From: DATFJT01 sp965230755
GTDB taxonomy: Bacteria; Bacteroidota; Bacteroidia; Chitinophagales; Saprospiraceae
NCBI GenBank assembly: GCA_965230755.1
Contig: CBDDLT010000025.1
Location: 1-26,103, forward strand
Direction of reading: 5' to 3'
Length of the DNA stretch: 26,103 bases
The position numbers and the translations under genes were made by a program. Positions 1-5,999 of this stretch are shown piece after piece. The notes below the pieces were generated by a model. The model was not told where the DNA came from. It saw only the letters and a program-made list of their open reading frames with translations, and did not search any database. Position 1 is the first letter of the stretch, and every line of letters begins with the position of its first letter.

Positions 1-22
1 TCAATTTATTACATATTGCCTG

Positions 23-41
23 ATTAATACGTCATATTAAT
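23..41. promoter_or_regulatory. Candidate HipB operator (perfect inverted repeat)
   Basis: A perfect inverted repeat, ATTAATA-N5-TATTAAT, lies 9 nt before the first possible start codon of the hipB-like gene. Xre-type antitoxins of the HipB family bind palindromes over their own promoters and repress the operon, so the position fits an autoregulatory operator. The surroundings are very AT-rich, so a 7-bp palindrome could also arise by chance. No clean TTTG/TAnnTTTG promoter pair is visible in the 50 nt available; TATATTTA at 44-51 is the nearest match to a -7 box. Confidence 0.35.
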
Positions 42-50
42 ATTATATTT

Positions 51-380
51 ATGATAATGAATGATATAAAGCACAAAAACTGGCATTCAATGAATGATCA
101 AATCTTGATGAATTGTATTGGACAGTACATTCAACATCATCGATTGCTTCAGAATAAATCTCAATCCGAAGTAGCCGGTGCTGCCGGGATAAGTAGATCT
201 ACATTGAGTCTTTTGGAAAACGGTGAAAACACCAATCTTCTCACCCTGATAAGAGTTCTCAGAATTTTGCAATTATTGCATATCATGGATTCCTTTCAAT
301 TCGAAAACCGTCCTAGTCCGATAGAATTGGCGAAGTTGGATCAAAAACAAAGAAAAAGGGCTAGAAGAAAGCAATCTTAG
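51..380 (+). CDS. HipB-like Xre-family HTH antitoxin
   Basis: This is a 109-residue protein with one Xre/Cro-type helix-turn-helix at about residues 24-80. The recognition-helix region reads SEVAGAAGISRSTLSLLENG, the standard pattern for this family. The C-terminus (residues 98-109) is strongly basic (KQRKRARRKQS). The stop is 6 nt before the start of a HipA-like kinase, so the pair is almost certainly one operon. By family knowledge it should bind HipA, neutralise it and repress the operon. Three ATGs are possible (51, 57, 90). The one at 90 leaves the HTH intact and would clear the AT-rich promoter-like box at 44-51, so the start is uncertain. The family is certain; pairing with HipA rests on adjacency. 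Confidence 0.85.
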   Translation: MIMNDIKHKNWHSMNDQILMNCIGQYIQHHRLLQNKSQSEVAGAAGISRSTLSLLENGENTNLLTLIRVLRILQLLHIMDSFQFENRPSPIELAKLDQKQRKRARRKQS

Positions 381-386
381 ACCAAT

Positions 387-1697
387 ATGGTAGTCAATGC
401 ATTTGTAAAAATATGGGGTGAACGAGTGGGAGCCATTTCCTGGGATGAGCATCAGCAATTGGGGATTTTCGAATATGACAAAAATTTCAAAAAGCTTGAA
501 TGGGATATAGCACCTATTAAAATGTCCATCCGTTCTAATCAGAATATTTTTTCTTTTCCGGAATTGCGAAGTCATCGATCAAGTCCATTCAACACCTTCA
601 AGGGCCTGCCCGGACTACTCGCCGACGTTTTACCTGATCGATACGGAAATCAAGTGATCAACGCTTGGCTAGCAAGAAATGGTCGTCCTCTAAACAGCCT
701 GAATCCAGTCGAAGTCCTATGTCTCATAGGACGAAGGGGAATGGGTGCCTTGGAATTCGAACCGAGCTATTTCACCGACAATACCGGGGCTTTTGATCTG
801 GAATTATCGAGTTTGGTACAAATCGCCCAGGATATTCTAAGTGAAAGAAATACCCTATCCGTCAATATGGTGCACAATGAAATTCAGGCCATGAAAACCA
901 TCTTGAGAATCGGCACTTCAGCTGGAGGAGCGAGACCCAAAGCAATCATAGCCTATAACTCAAACACGGGAGAAGTAAAGTCAGGACAGGGAGAAATTCC
1001 TCCTGGCTTTGAACATTGGATGATCAAACTAGATGGGGTTCAAGATCAATACTTCGGTAACACCGGGGGCTATGGAAGAGTAGAAATGGCTTATCATCTC
1101 ATGGCCCGAGATTGTGGTATCGACATGATGGAATGCCGACTTTTGGAAGAAAATGAGAGAGCACATTTCATGACACGTAGATTTGATCGAAATGAGAACT
1201 CTGAAAAGTATCATATCCAATCTTTCTGTGCCTTACAACATTTCGACTTTAACGAAGTAAATAGCTTCAGCTACGAACAACTCTTTCAAACCATGAGAAT
1301 ACTTCACTTGGACTACAGGGAAGCCGAGCAGATGTTTAGAAGAATGGTCTTCAATGTCGTTGCCAGAAATTGCGACGATCATACCAAGAACTTTTCATTT
1401 AGAATGAAAAAAGGAGGAACCTGGCACTTATCACCAGCCTATGATATTTGTCATGCTTATCGTCCCGATAGCCCTTGGGTAAGTCAGCACGCTTTGAGTG
1501 TCAATGGAAAGAGAAAAAACATCCTTCGAGAAGACCTACTCACCATGGCTCAATCGGTAGGTATAAAAAAGGCCAAAGGTATTATTGAGCAAATTCAGGA
1601 TGTAGTATTGAATTGGGAGATCTATGCTCAAAAATGTAAGGTAAAGGATGATTTGGTTGAATCGATAGGGATGACTCATTTGGAATTAAGGAATTAG
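387..1697 (+). CDS. HipA-family serine/threonine kinase toxin
   Basis: This 436-residue protein has the full length of the HipA toxin-kinase family. It has an N-terminal subdomain of the type that precedes the kinase (residues 1-110, including LLADVLPDRYG), a Gly-rich loop GTSAGGARPKA (176-186), the catalytic segment NCDDHTKNFSF (328-338) and the metal-binding segment SPAYDI (349-354). Matching to E. coli HipA D309-N314-D332 gives D330, N335 and D353 with the same spacing, so the kinase looks intact. E. coli HipA phosphorylates glutamyl-tRNA synthetase and causes persistence; the target here is unknown. It lies 6 nt after the HipB-like antitoxin gene. The last codons (LELRN-stop) already form part of a G-rich repeat that continues downstream, suggesting that the 3' end has been remodelled by the repeat. 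Confidence 0.9.
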   Translation: MVVNAFVKIWGERVGAISWDEHQQLGIFEYDKNFKKLEWDIAPIKMSIRSNQNIFSFPELRSHRSSPFNTFKGLPGLLADVLPDRYGNQVINAWLARNGRPLNSLNPVEVLCLIGRRGMGALEFEPSYFTDNTGAFDLELSSLVQIAQDILSERNTLSVNMVHNEIQAMKTILRIGTSAGGARPKAIIAYNSNTGEVKSGQGEIPPGFEHWMIKLDGVQDQYFGNTGGYGRVEMAYHLMARDCGIDMMECRLLEENERAHFMTRRFDRNENSEKYHIQSFCALQHFDFNEVNSFSYEQLFQTMRILHLDYREAEQMFRRMVFNVVARNCDDHTKNFSFRMKKGGTWHLSPAYDICHAYRPDSPWVSQHALSVNGKRKNILREDLLTMAQSVGIKKAKGIIEQIQDVVLNWEIYAQKCKVKDDLVESIGMTHLELRN

Positions 1698-1742
1698 GAT
1701 TTAGGGTTTAGGATTTAGGGTTTGGGGTTTGGGGTTTTGGGT
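1682..1742 (+). repeat. TTTAGGG-like G-rich minisatellite
   Basis: Degenerate tandem units of 6-8 nt (variants of GGAATTA, GGATTTA, GGGTTTA and GGGTTTG) run from the last codons of hipA into the intergenic space. Several G-runs lie on one strand. An inverted, related copy is present at 3211-3244. The function is unknown. It might fold into a G-quadruplex or mark repeat-driven slippage at the end of hipA. Confidence 0.75.
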
Positions 1743-1797
1743 TCATCAGGAAATCGATTGCGATAAAACAATTAAGTGGATGAGTTGAATTTCATCT

Positions 1798-2019
1798 ATG
1801 GAAGGACAAACTTACGTCGTTTTCGCTCTTCAAAGTGATATAATCGTCTTAAAAATAGATGAAAATGGCGATCAATTATGTAAGAAAACATTCGCGAGTC
1901 CAGGAGGAGACAGTGGCGCTAAAATTTACAAAAACATGAATGACTACAATATCATTACCGGAATTTATAACGATAGCATTTTTAAGACAAAGCTCGATAA
2001 TGACGGAAACTTCTTATAA
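1798..2019 (+). pseudogene. Fragment resembling a delta-60/propeller-type repeat protein
   Basis: This is a 73-codon open frame whose product contains DIIVLKIDENGDQLCKKTF, then a Gly/Asp-rich stretch (GGDSGAK), then FKTKLDNDGNF. This resembles one to two blades of the secreted WD40-like or delta-60 repeat proteins of Bacteroidota (pattern 'DIYVLKLDENGNLQWEKTFGG'). There is no signal peptide, the frame is closed by a stop 12 nt before the ATG, and normal members are several hundred residues long. I read it as a decayed remnant. A small real ORF cannot be excluded. It sits between the G-rich repeat and the tRNA-Ser terminator. Confidence 0.4.
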
Positions 2020-2053
2020 ACTAATCAGATCACAGTATGTTAAAACCTGTAGA

Positions 2054-2091
2054 ACAAAAAAAGCGCTGCAATTGAATCAATTACAGCGCTT
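2054..2091 (-). terminator. Rho-independent terminator of tRNA-Ser
   Basis: The arms AAGCGCTGCAATTGA (2061-2075) and TCAATTACAGCGCTT (2077-2091) form a near-perfect hairpin with one G-T wobble. On the minus strand it is followed by a T-run (A-run 2054-2062 on plus). It begins 5 nt beyond the 3' end of the tRNA. Confidence 0.85.
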
Positions 2092-2095
2092 TGAG

Positions 2096-2182
2096 CGGAG
2101 GAGGAGGGATTCGAACCCCCGATACCCGTGAAGGTATGCTGGTTTTCAAGACCAGTGCATTCAACCGCTCTGCCACTCCTCC
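2096..2182 (-). tRNA. tRNA-Ser (anticodon UGA)
   Basis: This is an 87-nt class II tRNA on the minus strand. The acceptor stem GGAGGAG pairs with CTCCTCC and is followed by discriminator G; CCA is not encoded. The anticodon stem CTGGT/ACCAG holds the loop CTTGAAA, giving anticodon UGA, which reads UCA and related serine codons. The long variable arm (ATACC-TTCAC-GGGTAT) typical of tRNA-Ser is present, and the T-arm GGGGG-TTCGAAT-CCCTC is intact. It appears to be a single-gene unit with its own promoter and terminator. Confidence 0.97.
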
Positions 2183-2238
2183 GTAATTTTATTTTTTCAG
2201 GAAACAAGGATACATTTTATCCTCATTTTTCGGGTTGC

Positions 2239-2246
2239 CAAAGGTA
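2239..2246 (-). promoter_or_regulatory. Candidate -7 box of tRNA-Ser promoter
   Basis: TACCTTTG on the minus strand is a perfect match to the Bacteroidota -7 element TAnnTTTG. It lies about 57 nt before the tRNA 5' end, leaving a leader of about 50 nt to be processed. The -33 element is poor: only TTTA is found near the expected distance. A tRNA needs a promoter here, which supports the call. Confidence 0.45.
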
Positions 2247-2271
2247 AGCTTATTTTTTGTAAAATAAAATA

Positions 2272-2312
2272 GAGGAAAAAGTTTTTATCATCATCAATAT
2301 TTAAATTTCCTC
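2272..2312 (-). terminator. Weak candidate terminator after the secreted hypothetical gene
   Basis: On the minus strand the arms GAGGAAA and TTTCCTC (2306-2312 and 2272-2278 on plus) enclose a long AT-rich loop of about 27 nt. They are followed by a T-rich stretch, about 50 nt after the stop of the gene at 2363-3076. The stem is short, so confidence is low. Confidence 0.25.
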
Positions 2313-2362
2313 CTAAAAAATAAAACAAACTACAGGAGAGTGTCGACTTGAGTTTTAGGAAT

Positions 2363-3076
2363 TTATTCTTTGTAATCAAATTCTACTTTAATATAACTAT
2401 CCAGACTGCCATCCTCCTTAATCAAAGCATATTCTACTAGATTACCATATGAGTCAATTTTCTTTATTTCAGGAGTGAGTACAGATGTGATGTTACCATC
2501 TGCGTCATAAAACTCTGTTTTAATTGGCCTCTCATTTCTAGCTTCGAAAAAACTTTTATAGCTGTCTTTAGTATATAACAATTTTATACCCGCCTCCAGA
2601 AGGTACACTCTACATTCTCCAATGTGATCCCGATAATTATCGTTTAAAGAATACCAGTACTCAATGAGGATCTCTTCTTCCACAATTTCCGCAGCCATAT
2701 AATTTTTATCGCTAAACCATTTAAAAACTGTAGAAGAAATGATATTACCATTTTCATCTGTCCTGTTACTAGCAACTTTAAAATTATTCATGAACTCAAA
2801 TTGAACTATATGGACCTCTACTGAATCTTCAGATGGATAAGTAGTTTTAATTGTTTCAATATTTTGGTCTTCATTCATCAAATACTTTTGAATAAAATTC
2901 AATTTTCTCTCATCAACGATCCATTCATTGTTCCTTTTTTCCAAACCGGTGTACTTATATTTCACTGCTCTTTTCACGGGTCCTTTAAAGCCGTATTCTT
3001 TGCAATCATTGTATTGCCCATGAGCCAAGCAAACAATGAAAATGAATAAAGCCGTGGCAATTTTCACCTTCTTCAT
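2363..3076 (-). CDS. Secreted hypothetical protein with YD-like C-terminal repeats
   Basis: I start this gene at the second ATG, giving 237 residues, because that start places a clean signal peptide (MKKVKIATALFIFIVCLAHG) at the N-terminus. The upstream ATG at 3112 would add 12 polar residues in front of it. The mature protein has no recognised catalytic motif. The second half contains loose repeats of the form 'DENGNIISS', 'YDADGNITS' and 'DSYGNLVEY', resembling YD/toxin-wing-type beta repeats common in small exported Bacteroidota proteins. It is therefore probably periplasmic or surface located. Its only neighbours are tRNA-Ser downstream and a repeat-rich gap upstream, so context gives no clue to function. 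No TTTG/TAnnTTTG promoter was found upstream. Confidence 0.75.
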   Translation of the reverse strand: MKKVKIATALFIFIVCLAHGQYNDCKEYGFKGPVKRAVKYKYTGLEKRNNEWIVDERKLNFIQKYLMNEDQNIETIKTTYPSEDSVEVHIVQFEFMNNFKVASNRTDENGNIISSTVFKWFSDKNYMAAEIVEEEILIEYWYSLNDNYRDHIGECRVYLLEAGIKLLYTKDSYKSFFEARNERPIKTEFYDADGNITSVLTPEIKKIDSYGNLVEYALIKEDGSLDSYIKVEFDYKE

Positions 3077-3159
3077 ATAAGTGTATTTATTATAATAAAT
3101 TACGCTTCTCAATAATATTTAATTCTTATTATAACTTATTCTTTAAAACTATTTCTCCT

Positions 3160-3175
3160 TCCCTCCTCCTCCGCT
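3160..3175 (+). repeat. Inverted 16-bp copy of the tRNA-Ser 3' end
   Basis: TCCCTCCTCCTCCGCT is identical to the last 15 nt of tRNA-Ser plus one flanking base (2094-2109, minus strand), but in the opposite orientation. It is followed by a run of eight T's. There is no tRNA body around it. The sequence is low-complexity, so chance is possible, though 16 of 16 is notable. Confidence 0.55.
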
Positions 3176-3210
3176 TTTTTTTAAAAGGTGCTACCTATTC
3201 CCTTCCGCCG

Positions 3211-3244
3211 AAATCCTAATCCCTAACTTCTAATTCCTAAATTT
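3211..3244 (-). repeat. Inverted copy of the G-rich repeat
   Basis: On the minus strand this reads as TTTAGGAATTAG, AGTTAGGGATTAGG and similar units. These are the same family as the repeat at 1682-1742, in inverted orientation about 1.5 kb away. The 3113-3330 gap holds this repeat, the tRNA-end copy and a short promoter-like region. I see no gene in it. Confidence 0.6.
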
Positions 3245-3330
3245 AACACAAATACTCCCTGCAATTATTTCATTTTTCCTTCGAACTGGTTAATTTCAAG
3301 CATTATTAAACTTGTAAAATGATTTCAGCT

Positions 3331-3993
3331 ATGGGAATCCTGAATAAAATTAAATCTCTTTTCGTCAGTGCAAAGGAGGAAGCACAACCTATATTCGATC
3401 AAACCAAAGAATCCGTAACCAAAATGAAGGAAAGGCTGGAAGATAATATCGACAGAATTGATGATAAGGTCGAGGATATTGCCAGTGAAAAACTGAGCAA
3501 AGTCCAAGAGTTTACTGAAAAGGTAGGTGAACAAGTCATCGAGAAGGGATCTGAACTTGGTGACAAAGCAAAAAAGTTTGCCGAAAAAGTAGGTGAAGAT
3601 GTACTGGATACCGCTGAAGACCTTTATGATAAGGGCAAAGACAAGGCGGCGACTCTAAAGGAAAAAGCACAGGAGAAATATGATGAGTTATTCGAAAAAG
3701 CCAAGGAACAAGAAATCATCGATAAAAATACTCCGGAGTACTCTTCGACTTCTCATGCAGAGAAACTGAGAGAGACAGATATTCTGGAAGGAACCGATAG
3801 CTTCTTTGATAAGGCAGCCAAGTTTGCCGAAGGTGACTACGATGGCGTTCGTGAGGGAGTGGTTGAAATAGAAGAAACTTCAGCAGAAGTAGAGAAAGTT
3901 GAAGATAATCGACCAACAAGTGGATTCCAGGACCTAGATGGAGATGGAGATGACATTACGGATGATGCAATTATCGATACTGAAAGTGAATAA
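3331..3993 (+). CDS. YtxH/LEA-like amphipathic helical protein with acidic tail
   Basis: The product is about 220 residues. Residues up to about 130 are lysine/glutamate-rich with repeating 'EKVGEQVIEKGSELGDKAKKFAEKVGEDVLDTAEDLYDKGKDKA'-type 11-residue periodicity (quoted in part: AEKVGEDVLDTAEDLYDKGK). This is typical of long amphipathic helices or coiled coils as in YtxH- and LEA-type stress proteins. The C-terminus is acidic, with one EF-hand-like loop DLDGDGDDITDD that may bind calcium. There is no signal peptide. The ATG at 3331 (MGILNKIKSLF) is preferred over 3319 because family members usually start this way, and a -7-like box TAAACTTG (3307-3314) would crowd the earlier ATG. It is first in a tight operon, 12 nt before the next gene. 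The exact function is unknown. Confidence 0.75.
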   Translation: MGILNKIKSLFVSAKEEAQPIFDQTKESVTKMKERLEDNIDRIDDKVEDIASEKLSKVQEFTEKVGEQVIEKGSELGDKAKKFAEKVGEDVLDTAEDLYDKGKDKAATLKEKAQEKYDELFEKAKEQEIIDKNTPEYSSTSHAEKLRETDILEGTDSFFDKAAKFAEGDYDGVREGVVEIEETSAEVEKVEDNRPTSGFQDLDGDGDDITDDAIIDTESE

Positions 3994-4005
3994 AAATATA
4001 GCCCC

Positions 4006-4767
4006 ATGAGAACTTTAAATTATTGTTTGACTTTAGTTTTTATCCTTTTGACTTCCCTTTGTTGGAGCCAGAACGATGATGAAAAAAAAGCAGAGGAGTA
4101 TAAAAACTCCATCAGTGACATGCTTGGATCTATGCTGCAATCTAACAGCAAAGCGCAAGAGGCGGAATTGCCATCATCCTATTCATTCGACTATAAAATG
4201 TTGATGGAGACATGGGAAGAAGATGGAGAAAGGAACGACTTCGAACTGGTTTGGCGAAAGGACATGGATCAAATAGGTATTATTCAAGATGATAACTATA
4301 TCGTCGTGGATAATGATCAATCGATTATCGCCACCTATGATTTGAAAGACAAGGAAGTTACTGTTCTCCCTAATATAATGAAGGATTTAGGTAGTTTCTT
4401 TTCGAATCATGCGGAGGTAGAAAAGGAGAAAGAAAAACTGACCATTCGAAAAACAGGTAGAACCAAAACGATGTTAGGATTGAGATGTGAAGAAGTCGAA
4501 GTGGACTCGGAATCAAGTTTTTCAAAGAACTGGATCACTTATGATCTCAATGTATCCATGCAGCAATTGATGCAAGAGAGCATGAACGTAAGAGCTGAAA
4601 ACTTCATGGACGAGAGCTATGCCAAGGAATTTGAGGGCGCGATGCCGGTTTATTCAGAATCTACCGATAAAGAGTCAGGCAAAAAAAGTTATATGGAAAT
4701 GAAGAAATTGGATAGAGGTTTTGCCATTCGCAATGGTGATTTTAAAAGAGTTAAAGCGGACGAATAG
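4006..4767 (+). CDS. Secreted DUF4412-like protein
   Basis: This 253-residue protein has a signal peptide (MRTLNYCLTLVFILLTSLCWS, cleaved before QN). The mature part shows the pattern of Bacteroidota DUF4412 proteins. An early beta strand pair (SYSFDYKMLMETWEEDGERN) is followed by a segment recording a bound or measured state (DQSIIATYDLKDKEVTVLPN) and then the hallmark RKTGRTKTMLGLRCEEVEV and WITYDL. A Met-rich segment (QQLMQESMN) follows. No catalytic residues are evident and the family function is not known. It lies 12 nt after the amphipathic protein and 11 nt before the secreted hydrolase, so the three are probably co-transcribed and act in the envelope. The family call rests on pattern recognition only. 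Confidence 0.75.
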   Translation: MRTLNYCLTLVFILLTSLCWSQNDDEKKAEEYKNSISDMLGSMLQSNSKAQEAELPSSYSFDYKMLMETWEEDGERNDFELVWRKDMDQIGIIQDDNYIVVDNDQSIIATYDLKDKEVTVLPNIMKDLGSFFSNHAEVEKEKEKLTIRKTGRTKTMLGLRCEEVEVDSESSFSKNWITYDLNVSMQQLMQESMNVRAENFMDESYAKEFEGAMPVYSESTDKESGKKSYMEMKKLDRGFAIRNGDFKRVKADE

Positions 4768-4778
4768 TCTTAGTTTCC

Positions 4779-5999
4779 TTGTATAATTCTCATTTAAGCA
4801 TACTTCTTGGATTGTGCTTCCTAATATTTGGAAATCCTACGCAGTCTGTATCGCAAGAATACGAGTGTAGCACATTGCGATACTCAGATTATGTGTTTTC
4901 AGATATTGACACCTTCTCCAATGTATACTTTTATAGCGATACCACATTATCTGGTGTAAGGAAAGACCTTTACATGGATATTTTTACCCCTGCAGAGGAA
5001 GGAAATGGTCTGAGGCCATTGGCTGTATTTTTCCATGGCGGGGGATTCATGGGTGGTTCAAGAAGAAATCTTTATCGTCATTGTATTGATTTTGCGAAAA
5101 GAGGTTATGTAACTGCCACGGTCGATTATAGAAAGATTGATGACCTGTTTACTTCTCCTGAAAAACTATTGGAAGGCTTCAGTATGTCGATTACCGATGC
5201 TATTAGATCATTGATTTTTTTTCAAAGAAATATTTCCAGTACCAATGATTTTAGAATCGACTCTTCTCTGATTTTTGTAGGCGGTATTTCAGCAGGAGGG
5301 ATTATTGCGGCCCATCTAAATTTCCTTGACCCAAAGGATGTCGAAAGAGCGGATGAATTTCCGTATTCTCCCCTATTCGAAGCGTTGTCCAGTCCAAATT
5401 TTGTACAACCCAAGGCAGCCATTAATTTTTCAGGAGCTATGCTCAGTCTTGATATTCTGGATCGTGATGACGGAGCGCTACTAAGTTTCCATAATGCATT
5501 TGACGAAGTTGTACCCTGCAAAGCTGGTGTCAGTATTAATTCTCCTTACAAGAGAATTATTTATGGTTCTTGCGCTATAGAAGATTATTTGGACTCGATC
5601 GGTCATAAGAGGCATGAACTGCTTGTTTTCGACGAATATCCTGGGCATGTTAATTATATGAGCCCAACAAACCATGGCTTGGAAGTTTATCGTAAAACAG
5701 CGAATTTTTTAAAAGAAGTAATTTGCGATCATTACAAGGAAAACGAACGATACACCAACTTCAAACTCAGTTATCAGTACAAGGACAATAGGCAGTCTGT
5801 TTATTTTCGAACTGATCAATCCATGTCCCAAAAACCAAAGATCAGGATATACAATAAAGTAGGACAATTGCTCCACGAAACTGACTCACAAAATCTCACT
5901 TATTCACATTTAAATTTGAATAAACTGGAACCGGGTCTTTATTTTATCCAATTGGGTAGTGCATCCTACAAACTCACTGAAAAAATGATTCTGAATTAG
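4779..5999 (+). CDS. Secreted alpha/beta hydrolase (esterase/lipase-like) with T9SS sorting domain
   Basis: The protein has 406 residues. The start is TTG: no ATG lies between the in-frame stop at 4752 and the middle of the catalytic domain, and TTG gives a good signal peptide (residues 1-26, ending SVSQ). The hydrolase fold shows an oxyanion motif HGGGF (86-90), the nucleophile elbow GGISAGG (168-174, Ser171), a probable acid Asp242 in FDEVVP, and His290 in YPGH. This is the arrangement of the hormone-sensitive-lipase/carboxylesterase group. Residues about 330-406 form a T9SS type A sorting domain (KIRIYNKVGQLL ... LEPGLYFIQL ... KLTEKMILN). The substrate is unknown. The gene is 11 nt after its upstream neighbour, so translational coupling may compensate for the weak start. 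Its stop overlaps that of the convergent acetoacetyl-CoA synthetase. Confidence 0.88.
   Translation: MYNSHLSILLGLCFLIFGNPTQSVSQEYECSTLRYSDYVFSDIDTFSNVYFYSDTTLSGVRKDLYMDIFTPAEEGNGLRPLAVFFHGGGFMGGSRRNLYRHCIDFAKRGYVTATVDYRKIDDLFTSPEKLLEGFSMSITDAIRSLIFFQRNISSTNDFRIDSSLIFVGGISAGGIIAAHLNFLDPKDVERADEFPYSPLFEALSSPNFVQPKAAINFSGAMLSLDILDRDDGALLSFHNAFDEVVPCKAGVSINSPYKRIIYGSCAIEDYLDSIGHKRHELLVFDEYPGHVNYMSPTNHGLEVYRKTANFLKEVICDHYKENERYTNFKLSYQYKDNRQSVYFRTDQSMSQKPKIRIYNKVGQLLHETDSQNLTYSHLNLNKLEPGLYFIQLGSASYKLTEKMILN

Noticed and set aside
87..575. Minus-strand frames overlapping hipB and the start of hipA
   Set aside because: Both are antisense to well-supported genes and have no family features.
3076..3112. 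ATG at 3112 as start of the secreted hypothetical gene
   Set aside because: It would put 12 polar residues in front of a clean signal peptide that begins with MKKVK at 3076.
3160..3175. tRNA-Ser 3' end copy as an attachment site of an integrated element
   Set aside because: The copy is inverted relative to the tRNA and lies upstream of it; no integrase gene is present in the window.
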